Positions 1-12,101 of a stretch of 64,000 bases of DNA are shown in pieces (position 1 is the first letter of the stretch; every line of letters starts with the position of its first letter). The position numbers were made by a program, and so were the translations under genes. The stretch is from Pseudophaeomoniella oleicola. Lineage: Eukaryota > Ascomycota > Eurotiomycetes > Phaeomoniellales > Phaeomoniellaceae. The notes beneath the pieces were generated by a model that saw only the letters and a program-made list of their open reading frames with translations, searched no databases and was not told where the DNA came from. The stretch lies in assembly GCA_003868215.1 (NCBI GenBank), contig QWDQ01000001.1, positions 930,001-994,000 of the forward strand, written 5' to 3'.

Positions 1-1254
1 ACGGATTGGAAGGGGGAAGATCTCTCCGATCAGAACCCAAGCACCAGGACCCCACGTTGAGGCGAAGAAAAAGACGTAGATGCAGATGAAAGCAATCATG
101 GCTTTAACGACTTGAGCGTCATTGGGACGGACAGTACCCATGATAGCGACGATGAACTGGCAGATAATCATACCGACGGCACCCCAGATTAGGAGCGGGC
201 GACGACCGAACCTCTCGACAGTCCAGAATGAGACTGGGGTAGAGCAGACGTTGACAAGAGTAGTGACCAGGTTCATCAGGAATGGGTTGCTAATTGTGCC
301 GAGTTGTTGGAAAAATGTAGTGCCGAAATAGAAGACGAAGTTGACACCGGTCCATTGTTGCATCATCTGAAGAGAAGTACCAAGGATCGTGCGGCGGAGG
401 TTGCTGGCTGCATCCCACAGTCCACCACGGAAGCAGCTGAACCAGCTACCAAGGTAGGAGTTTGACGGGCTGACAGAAAGCTCATACTCGTGGTTGGCAA
501 TGATCTCAGCAAGCTCATCTTGAATGAACTCCGAATCGCGAGGTTCACCTCGGAGACGCGCAAGTACCTCGGAAGCCTTGTCGAGCTTTCCACGCTTGAC
601 GAAGTAACGTGGCGATTCGGGAAGGAGAAACAGACCGGTAGCGAGAATCAGGGCCCAAAGCATTTGTATCGCGATTGGAATACGGTATGAACCACTATCG
701 GTGCGGTTCTGCGTGGCGTAGTCGACACAGGATGCGAGGAGAAGACCAATGGTGACACAGAATTGGTAGCCTGCGACGATGGGGCCACGAACCTTGCGTG
801 GTGCAATCTCAGACATGTAGAGGATGATGATGGCGGAGACGAAACCGACACCGAAACCGGCGATCAGACGACCAGCAACAAGGAGACCAACGGTGGTCGA
901 CGCTACTTGGAGAATGACACCGACAGTGAAGACCATGCAACCGATGATAATGGTGATACGACGACCGATGAAATCTGCAAGATCACCTGCGATGAGCGCA
1001 CCAAAGAAAGTACCGGCGGAGAGGATGGACGTTGTCAAGGACTTTTTCGAGGATGGGTATGCTGTGGCGTCACGGCCGGCGAACTCTTTGATGAAGTAGT
1101 CCATACCCATGACGCCGGAGATGTAACCGGAGTCATAACCGAAGAAGATACCACCGAACGATGCGAACGCACACATCGCGTAGGCCTTCCATGTGACTGG
1201 GGCCTCGATGCGGTTCACATCGGTGGTGGCGTGGATTACAGCGCCGCCAGGCAT
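1..1254 (-). CDS. MFS hexose transporter, partial (C-terminus off the window)
   Basis: This is a single open frame from the ATG at 1254 to the window edge, 418 codons with no stop, so the 3' end is missing. It encodes a plasma-membrane sugar:H+ symporter or facilitator of the fungal hexose transporter family. Visible hallmarks are GYDSGYISGVMGM at about residues 39-51 in TM1, DFIGRR at 94-99 in the loop after TM2, PESPRYFVKRGK at about 212-223 after TM6, QQWTGVNF at 299-306 in TM7 and a second FGRR at 349-352. The start is well placed: MPGGAVIHATTDVNRIEAP leads directly into TM1. The best known relatives of this type are high-affinity glucose transporters such as N. crassa HGT-1 and RCO-3; substrate is inferred only. 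Codon use looks like a well-expressed gene. A TATA-like motif lies about 175 bp upstream. Confidence 0.95.
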   Translation of the reverse strand, partial: MPGGAVIHATTDVNRIEAPVTWKAYAMCAFASFGGIFFGYDSGYISGVMGMDYFIKEFAGRDATAYPSSKKSLTTSILSAGTFFGALIAGDLADFIGRRITIIIGCMVFTVGVILQVASTTVGLLVAGRLIAGFGVGFVSAIIILYMSEIAPRKVRGPIVAGYQFCVTIGLLLASCVDYATQNRTDSGSYRIPIAIQMLWALILATGLFLLPESPRYFVKRGKLDKASEVLARLRGEPRDSEFIQDELAEIIANHEYELSVSPSNSYLGSWFSCFRGGLWDAASNLRRTILGTSLQMMQQWTGVNFVFYFGTTFFQQLGTISNPFLMNLVTTLVNVCSTPVSFWTVERFGRRPLLIWGAVGMIICQFIVAIMGTVRPNDAQVVKAMIAFICIYVFFFASTWGPGAWVLIGEIFPLPIR

Positions 1255-1428
1255 GTTGAGTGAGGTTTGTGTGTTGAGCTTTGGGTTGGGTATAGGTCGA
1301 GATTGAGATCAATGAAGATCGGGTGCCAATGAAGAGGGTGAGGCAACCAATCGAAGACTGTGAGATATGAAGGTGTAGCACGAGGAGGAGAAGACAGACA
1401 AACTGACTGGGCCGGGGGGAGAGGGAGA

Positions 1429-1436
1429 CATATATA
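1429..1436 (-). promoter_or_regulatory. TATA-like box for the hexose transporter
   Basis: On the minus strand this reads as TATATATG within AGTATATATGTC, about 175 bp upstream of the transporter ATG at 1254. The DNA between it and the ATG is purine-rich on the plus strand, which makes a pyrimidine-rich leader on the coding strand, as is common for strong fungal promoters. The assignment rests on position and sequence only. Confidence 0.4.
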
Positions 1437-1888
1437 CTCGTTTCTTTGTCCGTCCAGGGGGGAGGGAGGACACTGAATTGAGTGCGGGGAGCTAAGTTTA
1501 CTGCGAGAGCCTCCTCCAGGCAGACTCCGTACCAGATTGAAATTTGAACATTGGGAAATAATATGGGGGAAAGTGGCACCCAATTCCGTTACACGTCCAG
1601 CACTAGAAGTGGTATTGATGGATACCGTACAAGAAAACCCACGGGGCGGGCTCCTCCTCCGATCAGACGATGAGACTGTGGGTTCGCTGTGTTCACTATG
1701 GGGGGCCCCAATGGAGAGAGAATGGTGTCTGTTAGTGATGGATGTTAATTGTTAGTACGAGGGCACTCCGATAGACTTAGACCAGGATTAATTGTCTGGG
1801 CCTCGTGATCAACTGGGGAAGTTACCGTGATTGGAAGGGTTTGCCCCGGCTTTCATTGTTTGATTGGATGTATTATGGGGTCTGGAAC

Positions 1889-1970
1889 CATGGCTACGTA
1901 GTAAGGTTAACTGGAATCTGACCGTCGTTGACCACTAAACGCCACTGGCGGCCTTGTCTACTACGTAGCA
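1889..1970. repeat. Inverted pair of CATG-CTACGTAGTA motifs
   Basis: The left arm near 1890-1904 reads CATGGCTACGTAGTAAG. The right arm near 1956-1971 reads TCTACTACGTAGCATG, which is its reverse complement apart from one extra G and one mismatch. About 50 bp separates the arms. Each arm also contains the self-complementary core CTACGTAG. The same core recurs elsewhere in intergenic DNA of this window. Confidence 0.6.
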
Positions 1971-4563
1971 TGACCAATCAAAATTGGCTTTATCGAGTCG
2001 AGACCGGGGCAACCTCATTTCGATCTCGCTTGGCCTCCACCTCCACAACCTCCACCAGTCCAAAGTCAATTGGTCGGTTCCTTGACTTCAGCTAAGGTAT
2101 GCACTATTGTTACTATAGTAGCACTATGTTACCTAAGAAAAGAAATTGAATGAAGAGAAAGAAAGCGAAGATGGGTCAGACTTGCATGCTATTCGACTCT
2201 CCTCCACCAGGACCGGTACTGGAGCCGCGGATGAGAGCGAAAGGCGGAAAGTGAGGGGGATACGGGATAGAAAGAAAAGGGAGGCGACCCGGGGAAAGTG
2301 GCGAGTCTCGTGGCTGGTAATCTGGACGGTAGGTCTGTTCGTATACAAATCTGTATGTGTATCGTAAGGTACAGGTGTCTAACTTGATCGTTGTGCCGTC
2401 CGTGTTCAACGGTAAGCCTGAACGAAGAAAGTCGCGTAAGCTGACCTTTGGCGAGGTCCCCGGGGGGTTCTCCAGGCGGTACAGCCCGTACAGTACCTCG
2501 TTTGCTTTCTACTTTGGGGTGCATTTTTCTGCATGCAGTAACCCAGCAAGGCAGTTGTCACGGGAATAGTCCAGTAATGCCACAATATCACTCCACCATC
2601 TATCTACCTCGATTGCTCTCATGCACCTCGCTTCCAACACAGGGAGGAATGGTGAGTGGTTGTGCAGAGAATGAGTGATTATTGTTGTTGCACAACACCC
2701 TAAGCCAAGCATTGGCGCTTCAAGAGACGGTACGCTGATTGGGCTCTGCTAAGCACTTAGCTGTTTCACCGGCATATTGTGCTAGGATATACACCTGAAT
2801 AGGTATCAACGTATGCACATCTTAGAGTCTCTATAGTGAGCGATCTTAAGAAGAGATACCCAGAGAGCCAATCTAAGGCAAGGTGACAAGGATAGCATTC
2901 ATGGCAGCGAGTCAATAGAACCCCTACTTCATCTGCGCTGGCGCCACCAGGCGCGTCAACGAGGAAGAACATGATATCGCGTGTTTAGCGAGAAAATATC
3001 TTCTCGTGTTCAATGTCATGAGATCTGATGGATATGTAGAGAGACTCAATCCAGTTTTTCCCCAACAACTCTATCAATGGGGCGTGATTCTAGGGCTTCA
3101 TTCCGACATACTTGAAATGGCTGAAAGGGTCATTACCTCCGTGTTTCCGCAACGAGGGATGCGATTCCGTGTTCAGGTAAGATACGATACGTGTATTGAT
3201 CTAAATCTGGAGTCAGAAGGTATATCCAAGATCATTCGTCCGGGGGATGCAACTAAAAGTACCCTGTACCATCAGGTACCGTAACTAAGTTACCCTACTC
3301 TGGCCACAGGTGACCACGGTCATATCGTCGTGCAGGGAGGGTACTTTTTGCCTTGGCCATTTTTCCTCATCAAAGGAAATGAGTCAGGTGGCTGAAGTCG
3401 TGTAACTTACTGAGGCGAGACAATGACTGCACTGCAAACAAAGAAGCCAAAATGAGGTGAGACCGAAATCAGCTTTGTGGGGTTTTGATCACATGCGGAC
3501 GCCGCTTTCTGTCTTTCGCGACTCTCAATGTCACCAAGCCTTCGGAGGGTACCTAGTTTCAGCGTTGGGATATCAATTCCAGAGCCATAAGCACCGGTAC
3601 CTGAAGTATCTCTGTGTACTGTATGATGCTAGAATTATACGATGTCGTATCCCAGAGTCCTCTCAGTAATACCTGACCATATCGTTGTCAGTCCGGGTTC
3701 AGCATGTGCCTTCTTTTTCTTTTCTCAACTTACCTTAATCCATACCGCTGGCTGGATGCGGGTAAGATCCAATTACCCCATCATTGTGTGCCATGAAGCA
3801 AAATCCCTCACCATCACCGACCATGGAATCTGGAGACTGGCGCTTTGGGCACCGACAGCACGATCACTCGCTGGCTGGTGTCAACGTTATTGTCGCGTGC
3901 GTTCATTGCTATTGGATACCGTGGCGGCCTGAGATGCATCTAGTGACTCGATCACAGATTAACTGATGATGCTGGATGGCTGTCATCGGACAGTTGTTCC
4001 CGTTTTGGATGGTTCGCCGAAGCGGGTTTTGATTTGACTGGGGAAAGATTTGAATCTCCGATTACTCACTCACTCACTCCGCATCTTTCTCCGCCATCAA
4101 TTTTCATCTTTCTGTTCTAGAAGGTTACGAGATTCGGTCTAGCGATTGAAACAGCGGCATCTTCATGCATCGCAAAGTTCAAGAAACGTAAATGTCAGAA
4201 GACAAATCACACGCGAATAGCGCTATGTGTAATATTCCTGGGGAATTCGATAATGACCTCGGTTGGGGTGATGACAGATTTGATAGTTTGATAGCCTCAT
4301 AGCCTCCTTGATGGTCGAGGCTCGATAAGTGTCGAATCGAGTATCCTCTTTCGCCCTTCTCTAAGCCGAGTATGGTATTTGGTATTTGGTATTATGTACC
4401 TAAACGTATGGAGAGCAAACACTGCGGTGGATCATAGATCAGTGACAGATCATCGTCGAGTCGTACTGTTCTTTGATGGAGTAGCTTTCCGCTAATGTAT
4501 GGTATGGTACAATATCCATAATACTACTATGCACGGTATCTAAGGCACGTCGTAAAACACACA

Positions 4564-4575
4564 TACTACGTAGTA
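4564..4575. repeat. Perfect TACTACGTAGTA palindrome
   Basis: A perfect 12-bp palindrome in gene-free DNA, identical to copies at 57902-57913 and 63246-63257. Function unknown. Confidence 0.65.
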
Positions 4576-6613
4576 AACCCGCGAGCCTGTTCCACGGAGA
4601 GGTCAAGCTTGACTTGGAAACACCATTTTCTTCTTGGTCTGCAAGGCGCGTCTTTCGCCCCCTTCCCCGCCCACAGAAGTAGAAACTGGGGGATAATCTT
4701 ACCATAGGTGAACTCTCCTCTTATCCTATCAGTTGACGTTGATTTATTATGAGAATAGCACATAGCAATCATATGTCTTGCTCTTTGTGAGTAAACTGCA
4801 ATAGCTTGAACAGTCTGGAGTATTTTCAAACAACATTGGCGTCATAATTGATAGGAAACGTCCTGTACTGTAACTTACCTACCGGCCTGAATAACGGGAG
4901 AGGCTTGGTTAGGATGCTTCAGAGTTTCACAATCACACTTGTTCTGCCAAATGAAAATCCCGTTTGGCTTAGTAGCATCAAAGACCATTGGCAGCACATG
5001 GTTGCGGCTCTGAACGGAGTTCCACTCCAGTATCGGCAATGGCAATGCCTGACGAGGTTTCTGAGGCTACACATAAGAAAGAGACCAAGAAACATCAGTA
5101 CATCCATCACATAGCAAGAATCCTTGGGCTCAAACAAAACTACAAAAGCCCTCTGCACCATGAATCGTGACAACCAAAAGGGAAAGGGCAAGGCCAACAC
5201 CAACAGCTCGGTCTCCCTGCTGCAAACATCACCCACTCCATTTCTTTAATATCAGGAGACAAAAGTCTCTCCACCATTCAACTGAAACGGGTTAACGGTC
5301 CTATCTCCATGCTACGTATCCCCAGTCCTGTGCGGAGCGAGCAGATTCTTCTTTTGGTTTCCTTGATTCATGGAGCCCCCTCTCCCCGTGTCCCCATGGG
5401 TTGCAATCTGTCCTGCCCTTGGGGAATGGATCCTCTCGGCGCTTCTCGGTCTTATTTCATGAGCGGAGGCGGAGCCAAGTACTATGTGGGTGGAGTTCCC
5501 CCAGGCATATGTGACGAAACCTGCACCGTCGCATTAGATACCCCAGCATCAACTCGGCTCGGGTACTTGGCCGCAGACGTCAACAGCAATCCGAAGCTGA
5601 CTGCCGTGAGTGTGTGGAGGAGGCGTAACACATTTAGCAGGATGATGATTGTGAGGCTATGATATGTTCACCGTTGAAATTTATGTACTAAGGTGCTTCA
5701 CAGGGTTTTACATCAGAAGAATTGCGATATATTCTATCTCGCATTTGGCAATATCAAGATGCACGATCGACACATCCCTTGTCATGGCACTTGAAACCCG
5801 TTGCGCCGTCCCGTAAAGTACTGTTAGCCATGCGCTGTAATCAAAGATCAGCAGATAAAGCTAATCTGACAAGACATCTCGCCATCCTTGTTCATAGTGA
5901 GTGATACTCTCTTCCTGTGCATCGAGTCGGAGATGTCCAAGTCACCCCCATTGGAAACTAGATATTACAGATTCACGGGCTTTTGACCACCCGTTGCAGA
6001 CCTATCCCGCAAGATGGTCATTCTCATCTCACTGCTTTCTTCGGCTTCTATTTTTCATTCCTCTTTCTCTTAGTCCTTCCAGCACGCGTGGAGGATCCCC
6101 GTACAGAGTCCAGTTTCTCTCCATGTTTTCCTTTGATCAAAGGCGGTGGAGAGTAAGGTTTCCCAAACGCCAAACAGTTCAATCTCCCACCCGCCCACAT
6201 ACTATTGTACACGCATTTCCTAGAATAGTGCCATGCTAATGAGGGTTGGTGCCAAAAACAGGCGAAGCCAGACTACTACGGTACAAAGTGCCGTTGTTGT
6301 CAGGCCGCTTGGCCGGTGGATCCGACAGCAGACCCTCGAGACGGTATCGTTACAGTAGCCTCTCGGCAGTGCGAAAACAGACCATTTCAGCGCAGTTCTG
6401 TTGGGTATTTACACCCAAGGGGGGAAAGGACCATGATGTTTGGAATCACGAGATGTTTCTACCACGGGATCTCAGCTACCGTGGGTAGTGCTCTCTTCCC
6501 TTCCTCTCCACCTTCACGCCTACAGGTATATCCGATGATACTCCTTGGGCTCCTTGGCTCGTGTGTTGATCTGCAACAATTCTGTACTGTGTCTGCTGGC
6601 ACATCACGATTCG

Positions 6614-6650
6614 CATCTTCTCTAGACATCTTCTCTAGACATCTTCTCTA
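6614..6650 (+). repeat. 13-bp tandem repeat, about 2.8 copies
   Basis: Consecutive units of CATCTTCTCTAGA are found in gene-free DNA. The copies are essentially identical, which suggests recent slippage. No coding role is apparent. Confidence 0.6.
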
Positions 6651-6964
6651 CAGTAGATGCAGGTGTGGTTTCAGAGTGCAATGCAAACATCTATCTGCAC
6701 CTTTGATGTCCTCAGTCTTCGATGCCGTGTCAGACTTGCAGAGTATCGTTCACAACGAACTGTACCTAATACAGCATAACCCGGTCTCTTGAACTCCAAA
6801 AGCTGTCGACACTCCAGCGGCACTCCTGCAGCGCTCAGCAGTGGACAGTAACTACAGCAACTTTACTTTCTTTTCTTCACCGTGTCCTCTGCTCCCATCC
6901 TTCTCCTCTCCTTTGTCATTCATCCACTATCATGCCAGATGATTTCATTTTCCTATCAAAGCTC

Positions 6965-7230
6965 TATAAATCAACTACCTACTTCATAATCATCAAGCTT
7001 GTCCCTTCACTTGACGAGACTCCATGAGCGTCAATAACTTTACATCAATTTCATACCATCATCAGTAACTCCCCAAGCAAAAACATACCAAGGGCTTCTG
7101 ATACTTCTGATACACATCTCCTCTCTTCCATTCATACCAAGAGCCCTTCAATACTTCTGATCTGCATTTCCTCTCTTCTATCCCATTTACCCATCAAGAA
7201 AGAAAGAGAGAGAGAGAGAGACATAGTGCG
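6965..7230 (+). promoter_or_regulatory. TATA box plus leader-like segment without a gene
   Basis: TATAAA at 6965-6970 is followed by CT/CA-rich sequence resembling a fungal 5' leader. The first downstream ATG at 7024 opens a 14-codon frame ending at 7068 (MSVNNFTSISYHHQ). No longer frame follows. It could be the promoter of a non-coding RNA, of a small peptide gene, or a chance match; no transcript evidence is available from sequence. Confidence 0.25.
7085..7184 (+). repeat. Imperfect 49-bp tandem duplication
   Basis: Two adjacent copies begin with CATACCAAGGGC at 7085 and CATACCAAGAGC at 7134. Both continue through an ACTTCTGAT block and a CCTCTCTTC block in the same order. Roughly four fifths of positions match by eye. 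It lies inside the leader-like segment downstream of the TATA motif. Confidence 0.55.
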
Positions 7231-7697
7231 TTTGTGTGTTTACCTTAGATACACCACAAACCACCTCCCTTCCCCCGTTCTCTATCTCGCCAGCATATAC
7301 CCATGCAACTGAGTAGACCAACCAACTAAAGCCCCCTTCACGATCTTTCTTCTATGATACCAAATATTTACACTGATACTGACACAGAGTCCTGAAAGCA
7401 CTAGCTGGGGTTGTTTATTTGTTTTAAAGGCGGGGGAAAGGAACGTTGATCCATCTGTCTGCATATCTGTCTGCCTAGATGGGTCACAGTGGTAGGAATA
7501 GGGATATTCTACGTTGTATACAAAAGATGTAGGTAACTGCCTGAGATGTTAGACAGCCTTCTTCTTCTTCTCCTCCTCCTTCTCTCTATACCCAAGTCAT
7601 GTGTATATTACCCCCCTCCCCTTCTAGTTCAAGTTTCAACACAAAACCCTGCACTTTTGTATTTCTCATCATTGACTTAACCTTTTCTCACTCTGTT

Positions 7698-7715
7698 CCC
7701 CCCCCCCCCCCCCCC
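7698..7715 (+). repeat. Run of 18 C
   Basis: An uninterrupted C tract in gene-free DNA. It is prone to length error in sequencing, so the exact count should be treated with care. Confidence 0.8.
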
Positions 7716-8515
7716 ACACTTTCTCCCTCCCTTCCTCTGCCTCCTCTGCATGCACTGAAAAGGCTGATTGGATGCCCTGGTATATAACCATCAAGAATCA
7801 GAATAGTAACACAGCAGGCAGGATAAACAGGGAACGGGGGAGAAGAATAGGAAACAAAAGAAAAAGAAAGATTTGTTTACAAGGTAACTATATAAAAGGT
7901 GTTGATGCTGTGATGTTTGATGATGATTAATTGATGATGTAGGTCCGGGTTCGACGTATGTATGTACCGGTTCTTAGGTGGTCTCGGGTGGGTCACAGGG
8001 GTCTGACTTAGAAGAGCGATGAATGACTACCATGACTACCACGACGACCACGACGACGACTGGATTATAGACACAGTCGGACAGACAGATAATTAGACAG
8101 CCAGAAGAAAAAAAGTTTGATTTGGTTTGGTTTGGAGAAATGGCAGATGTATCCAAAACGATCATGGAAACGATCATGGAAACAATCATGCATGACAAAT
8201 GGAAAAAGAGGGGGAAAAAAAAAGGGGGGGGCGGAAAGGGTAGGTAGGTTAGTACTAAGAACATGGAAGGGAGGCGATTAGGGATGGGATGGGATGGGAT
8301 GGAGAGGTAAGTCTTGAGAGAGATTAGAGGTTCATAAACATCTTGAAGGAAGAAAGGAAGAAAGGAGGGAGCAAATGGCGTTGGGTATATATATTGTGAA
8401 TGGAAGAGATTGGAGGACACGATGGAAAGAAAAAAAGAGATAATTGAAAAGGGTTTCTCGTTGTTTGAACTAACTGGCTTGAAGAATTTTTTTCCTATTT
8501 TTTCTCGCTTCTTTT

Positions 8516-9553
8516 CTAATTATTGAAGTTATCGATCGGCGCCTCGTCCTTGACCATCTCCCACACCTTCTCGGTCCCCTCGACGGCCGCGGCGCTCAAC
8601 GGCCCGTCCTCGATGCTCTGCAACGTAGCCTGCAACTGGGCCGGGCTGCTCGCGCCGACGATGACGGCGTCGCCGAATTCCGGTTTCAATTGGCTGTGGT
8701 AGACGATCCAGCGGTAGGCGAGGGCGGCGGGAGTGATGCCTTCGGCTTGCGCGACCTGGTTCCATTCTTTGAGGCCGGCGATCAGTTTCGGTTTGTTGTA
8801 CAGCTTGTTGTATATGCCGGCGAAGCGGGAGGTCGAGGGGTCGAAGCGGCCGGTGCCGGATGTCGAGCTGGTGAAGGCGCTGATGTCTTTGGAAAGGAAG
8901 CCGCCGCCGATGGGGGAGTAGGCGTAGAAGCGGATGCCGAGCTTGCGGAGTAAAGGGAACAAGGTCGATTCTTGACGGCGGGCGACGGCGTTGTAGTTGC
9001 CTTGGTATACGGTCGGCAGCACGTAGCCTTCCTTCTTGGCCACGTCGTAGACTTCCTGGACCTGTTCGGGGGTGAAGTTGGAAAGGCCGAAATGTTTGAA
9101 CGTCCCGTGCGTGTACAGGCCGTTGATGGCCGAAAGCGTCTCTGCGATGGGTGTCGATGGATCTGGCGAGTGCAAGAAATACGTCTCCGCCTTGCCCAAG
9201 AGATGATATGACTGCTCTCCTGCCTTGGTCACCGATTCGGATGACAGTGCACCAGGAGAGAATCCCGGGGCTTTCGTGTGGATGGTGAACTCTTCTTGAG
9301 CTTTGCGCTCACTGAGAAGTTGTTCACTGTTGTAGTATATATCTAAGAAACGTCAGGATCTCTCACACGCATGCAATGCTCACTATGCCCATCTCCTGGA
9401 CGAAAGAGAGTGCAAAGGGGAACAATACATACGGGCAGTATCCAAATCCTTGACCCCATACTTCTTCAATATCTCAAAGAACTCATTCCCCTCCTCGGCG
9501 GACCACTTGTTGATCGAAGCGGCTCCAAAAATAATGCTAACCTTCGAAGCCAT
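8516..9553 (-). CDS. Aldo-keto reductase (AKR7-like)
   Basis: Exons are 9553-9433 and 9342-8516, giving 315 aa; the 90-nt intron splits the codon for His41. It encodes a cytosolic NADPH-dependent aldo-keto reductase that reduces aldehydes or ketones. The catalytic tetrad is visible: Asp38 and Tyr43 in DLDTAHIYY, Lys64 in IHTKAPGF and His98 in YFLHSPDP. GLSNFTPEQV follows at the expected place and a C-terminal VIVGASSPAQLQ cofactor segment is present. Length and the HSPD motif fit the aflatoxin B1 aldehyde reductase (AKR7/YakC) group better than the yeast GCY1 group. The start ATG at 9553 leads immediately into MASKVSIIFGAASI, the first beta strand. Physiological substrate cannot be told. No biosynthetic cluster surrounds it. 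Confidence 0.93.
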
Positions 9554-10275
9554 GATGATGACTAGTTTTATTTTATCACTCTGGTAGTACTCCTTTCTCT
9601 TTTTCTGTTTGGCGTCGAGATGTTTGGATGAACCGATGCCTTTCAAAAGCGATGACGACAACAACAACAACAACAACAACAACGACAATGATGATTGGCG
9701 AGGAAGTCTGATCAGGGCAAGAAGAAGAAGAAGAAGAAGAATATACTCATACAAACAATTCACAATTGATATTATTATTATTTACTTGGAATTTATAATT
9801 AGATGGAAAACAGTTGACTTCTATCTTGATCCCCCGCCCATTTTCTCATGCCGCTTTTATGATTCATTAGTCACTGCAAGTTATTTAATGAATGACGTTA
9901 TTTGACTGTTACGTTGCGAAGGGCGTGTCTACCTCCTTAGGAACCTTAGTCTACGACAATGAGAGGGATTACTGTCTTTATGATTGGGACGATTCGCACT
10001 TCGCACCCGTCAATCCAGGTCTACATATTCATTTGTGATAATTGCGCCGAGTGAGATATGCCGGTCAATAATACCAGACGCAGTCTCTCTCGAAAGAAGG
10101 ATGATTCACGTGGATATCCTATGAACCAGTAACGATTTGTTCAGTAACCGAGGATATGTTCTTGAATCCTTGCAGATACGCCTCTAATCTATCTTGCTGT
10201 CCTATCTCCGGTCCGGCCCGATAAATCCGGTTAGATGCTGCTTTGTCTGTAATGCCATCGTACAGTAGATCATAT
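9554..10275. other. Intergenic, aldo-keto reductase promoter
   Basis: It holds two simple repeats just upstream of the reductase start: an ACA/AAC triplet run at about 9657-9684 and an AAG run at about 9718-9742. The rest is the 3' side of the amino-acid permease. I see no gene. Confidence 0.6.
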
Positions 10276-12101
10276 CTATCCCCATAACCACGCTCCTGCT
10301 TTGCGCCAACCCGTCTCTTTCGGTTCCCGCGGTTCCGGGTTCTGTCGATACTCGTTCAACGCTTCCCGCAGCGGTATTTCCGACAAAGATATGATCTTTG
10401 TGCCTTTGATGAATTTCCATGACAGATAACCCACGAGGACTAGAGGAATGTCGCTGGAGTATCCTGTTAGCTGAAAGCACGGTAGAATTTAATGAGCAAC
10501 CTACAGGTATGAAGATACAAAAGAACTGGACGACCAGTTGCCCTTCGTAAAGACTGTGAAGCCACTGGTGAAAAGGATTGTGATGCATACGACCAAAGCG
10601 ATGGGAGAGCTGTAGCCTATACGCATTGAGTCAGCTATTTGCCACAATATTGATACTCGAAATCTTACGTGTCCAGCGGTTATGCCATGGTAGCTCCCAT
10701 ATCGGTATTCCTTGCTTCTTCATGGCTGCGAGGAGTCGAATGTGATTCAGGAGAATGATTGACCAGGAGATGAGGACACCACAGGACGTCAACGACACGA
10801 ACCACCAGAACACCGTCAACGCTCCGTCTGAGAGACTCATGAAAGCCAGGAACATGAACGCCGTTTGCAACAGCACACACATGTATGGTATACCCCATGG
10901 TGTCGTTCGCAAGAATATGCGAGGCGCTTGGTCCTTTAAGGCCAGCCCATAGAGGGTACGAGTACCAGCTAATAAGGCCTGGTTGGATGAAGACCAGGCG
11001 GAGGTGATGACAACAGCATTGACAATGGACGGAATAGCTTTGATGCCAGCAGCAGAAGCGGCTATCACAAACGGGCTCTGTGCCGCCGTACCTGACTGGT
11101 CGTCTAAGCGAGGGTCATCACTAGCAACGAGCATGCCGACAATAAGGACAGCCAGGATGTAGAACATCGCGATCCGCAAGAAGACTCTCTTACATGCTTT
11201 CGGAATGGCTTGTCGAGGATTGCGAGTCTCAGCCGCCGCCATGGCGATACTTTCCACACCAGCGAAGCTGAAGACGGCATTGCTCATGCAAGCCCAGTAG
11301 CCAAGAAATTGGCCCCAACTACCGCTGCCGATGTACTCAACGAACGGGCCAGGGTCCTTCCAATATCGAAAACCAATCCTCTTCTGTCCCGGCACACCTC
11401 CCAGGTCGATGATCAGACCGAGTATGACAAGTCCGATGACAAGAAGGATTTTCAGGATGGCGAAGAAAAACTCGACTTCACCGTAGACGCCGACGAATGC
11501 AATCCCGACCACGAAGGTGATGATGATCACCGTAATAATCCATAACGCGGAATTGAAATCTGTCCAGTACTGGAACAGAACACAGATGGCCGAGATCTCT
11601 GCTGGAATGGAAAACCAGTTGCCATAGACAAGATTCCAACCTGTGATACAATTGCTGTCAGTACGCATCTTATCTAGCTGATTCTGCTTGCACTATACCA
11701 ATAGCAAAACCCAGGGCTGGGTCTATCAGGAACTCTGCATGTCGTACAAAAGACGCTGTCACCGGCAACAGAGCTGTGACTTCTCCAAGTGCGAACTGAA
11801 CTGCACAGACGATGAGGCCTACTGTAGCATAGCCAAGTAATGCTCCGAGCGGGCCTGCTGTCTGAATACTGCCACCAAGGCCCAAGAACAGTCCTGTGCC
11901 AATTGCTCCAGCCAAAGCTATCATACCAATATGCCGTTGGTGTAGACCGCGAGAGAGGTCTCTCTGCTCGTTGACCGTAAGAACTGGGCCATTGTCATAA
12001 TTGGTACGCGCTGAACCCTCAATGTCTTGAAGATCAGATGGTGATGGCGGGATGGCGGTATCATCAGCCTTGTTGCTTCCATCAACATGTTCCCCCGTCA
12101 T
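10276..12101 (-). CDS. Amino-acid permease (YAT family)
   Basis: Exons are 12101-11699, 11640-10669, 10616-10519 and 10470-10276, giving 555 aa. It encodes a plasma-membrane amino-acid:H+ symporter of the fungal AAT/YAT family, related to Gap1 and proline or GABA permeases. The N-terminal tail is followed by the family signature HIGMIALAGAIGTGLFLGLG in TM1. DFNSALWI, GVESIAMAAAETRNPRQAIP and SSNQALLAGTRTLYGLA are further family landmarks. The last exon ends in a cytosolic tail with SWKFIKGTKII and a short acidic-basic stretch. Introns are 58, 52 and 48 nt, and all keep frame. For intron 3 I chose the donor GTATCT at 10518, because the alternative GTAGGT loses frame. Substrate is not deducible. 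Confidence 0.92.

Larger units (their letters stand above)
1255..8515. other. 7.3 kb gene-poor stretch
   Basis: No open frame here has both coding character and a recognisable family; frames stay below about 160 codons and lack conserved motifs. The left end is the promoter of the hexose transporter and the right end holds the 3' region of the aldo-keto reductase. Inside are palindromic TACGTA motifs (1889-1970, 4564-4575), a 13-mer tandem repeat (6614-6650), a TATA-led pyrimidine-rich leader-like segment (6965-7230) with a 49-bp direct duplication, a GA run near 7200-7222, a run of 18 C (7698-7715), a 12-mer repeat (8158-8189) and four GGGAT units (8281-8300). I see no transposon ends or coding remains. 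It could hold non-coding transcripts or fast-evolving small genes. Confidence 0.6.

Noticed and set aside
5309-5662. 117-codon plus-strand frame
   Set aside because: It shows no family motif, signal peptide or coding bias that I can support; it is probably chance in gene-poor DNA.
7916-7946. TGATGATG elements as possible box C/D snoRNA
   Set aside because: The C-box-like strings sit in a simple TGATGAT repeat, and I found no paired D box or terminal stem.
7974-8420. 148-codon minus-strand frame with runs of Val
   Set aside because: The VVVVVVVV part comes from a simple ACC/ACG repeat and the rest is low-complexity; no gene signal.
9609-9905. 98-codon frame with an Asn run
   Set aside because: It is translated from AAC and AAG triplet repeats upstream of the aldo-keto reductase.
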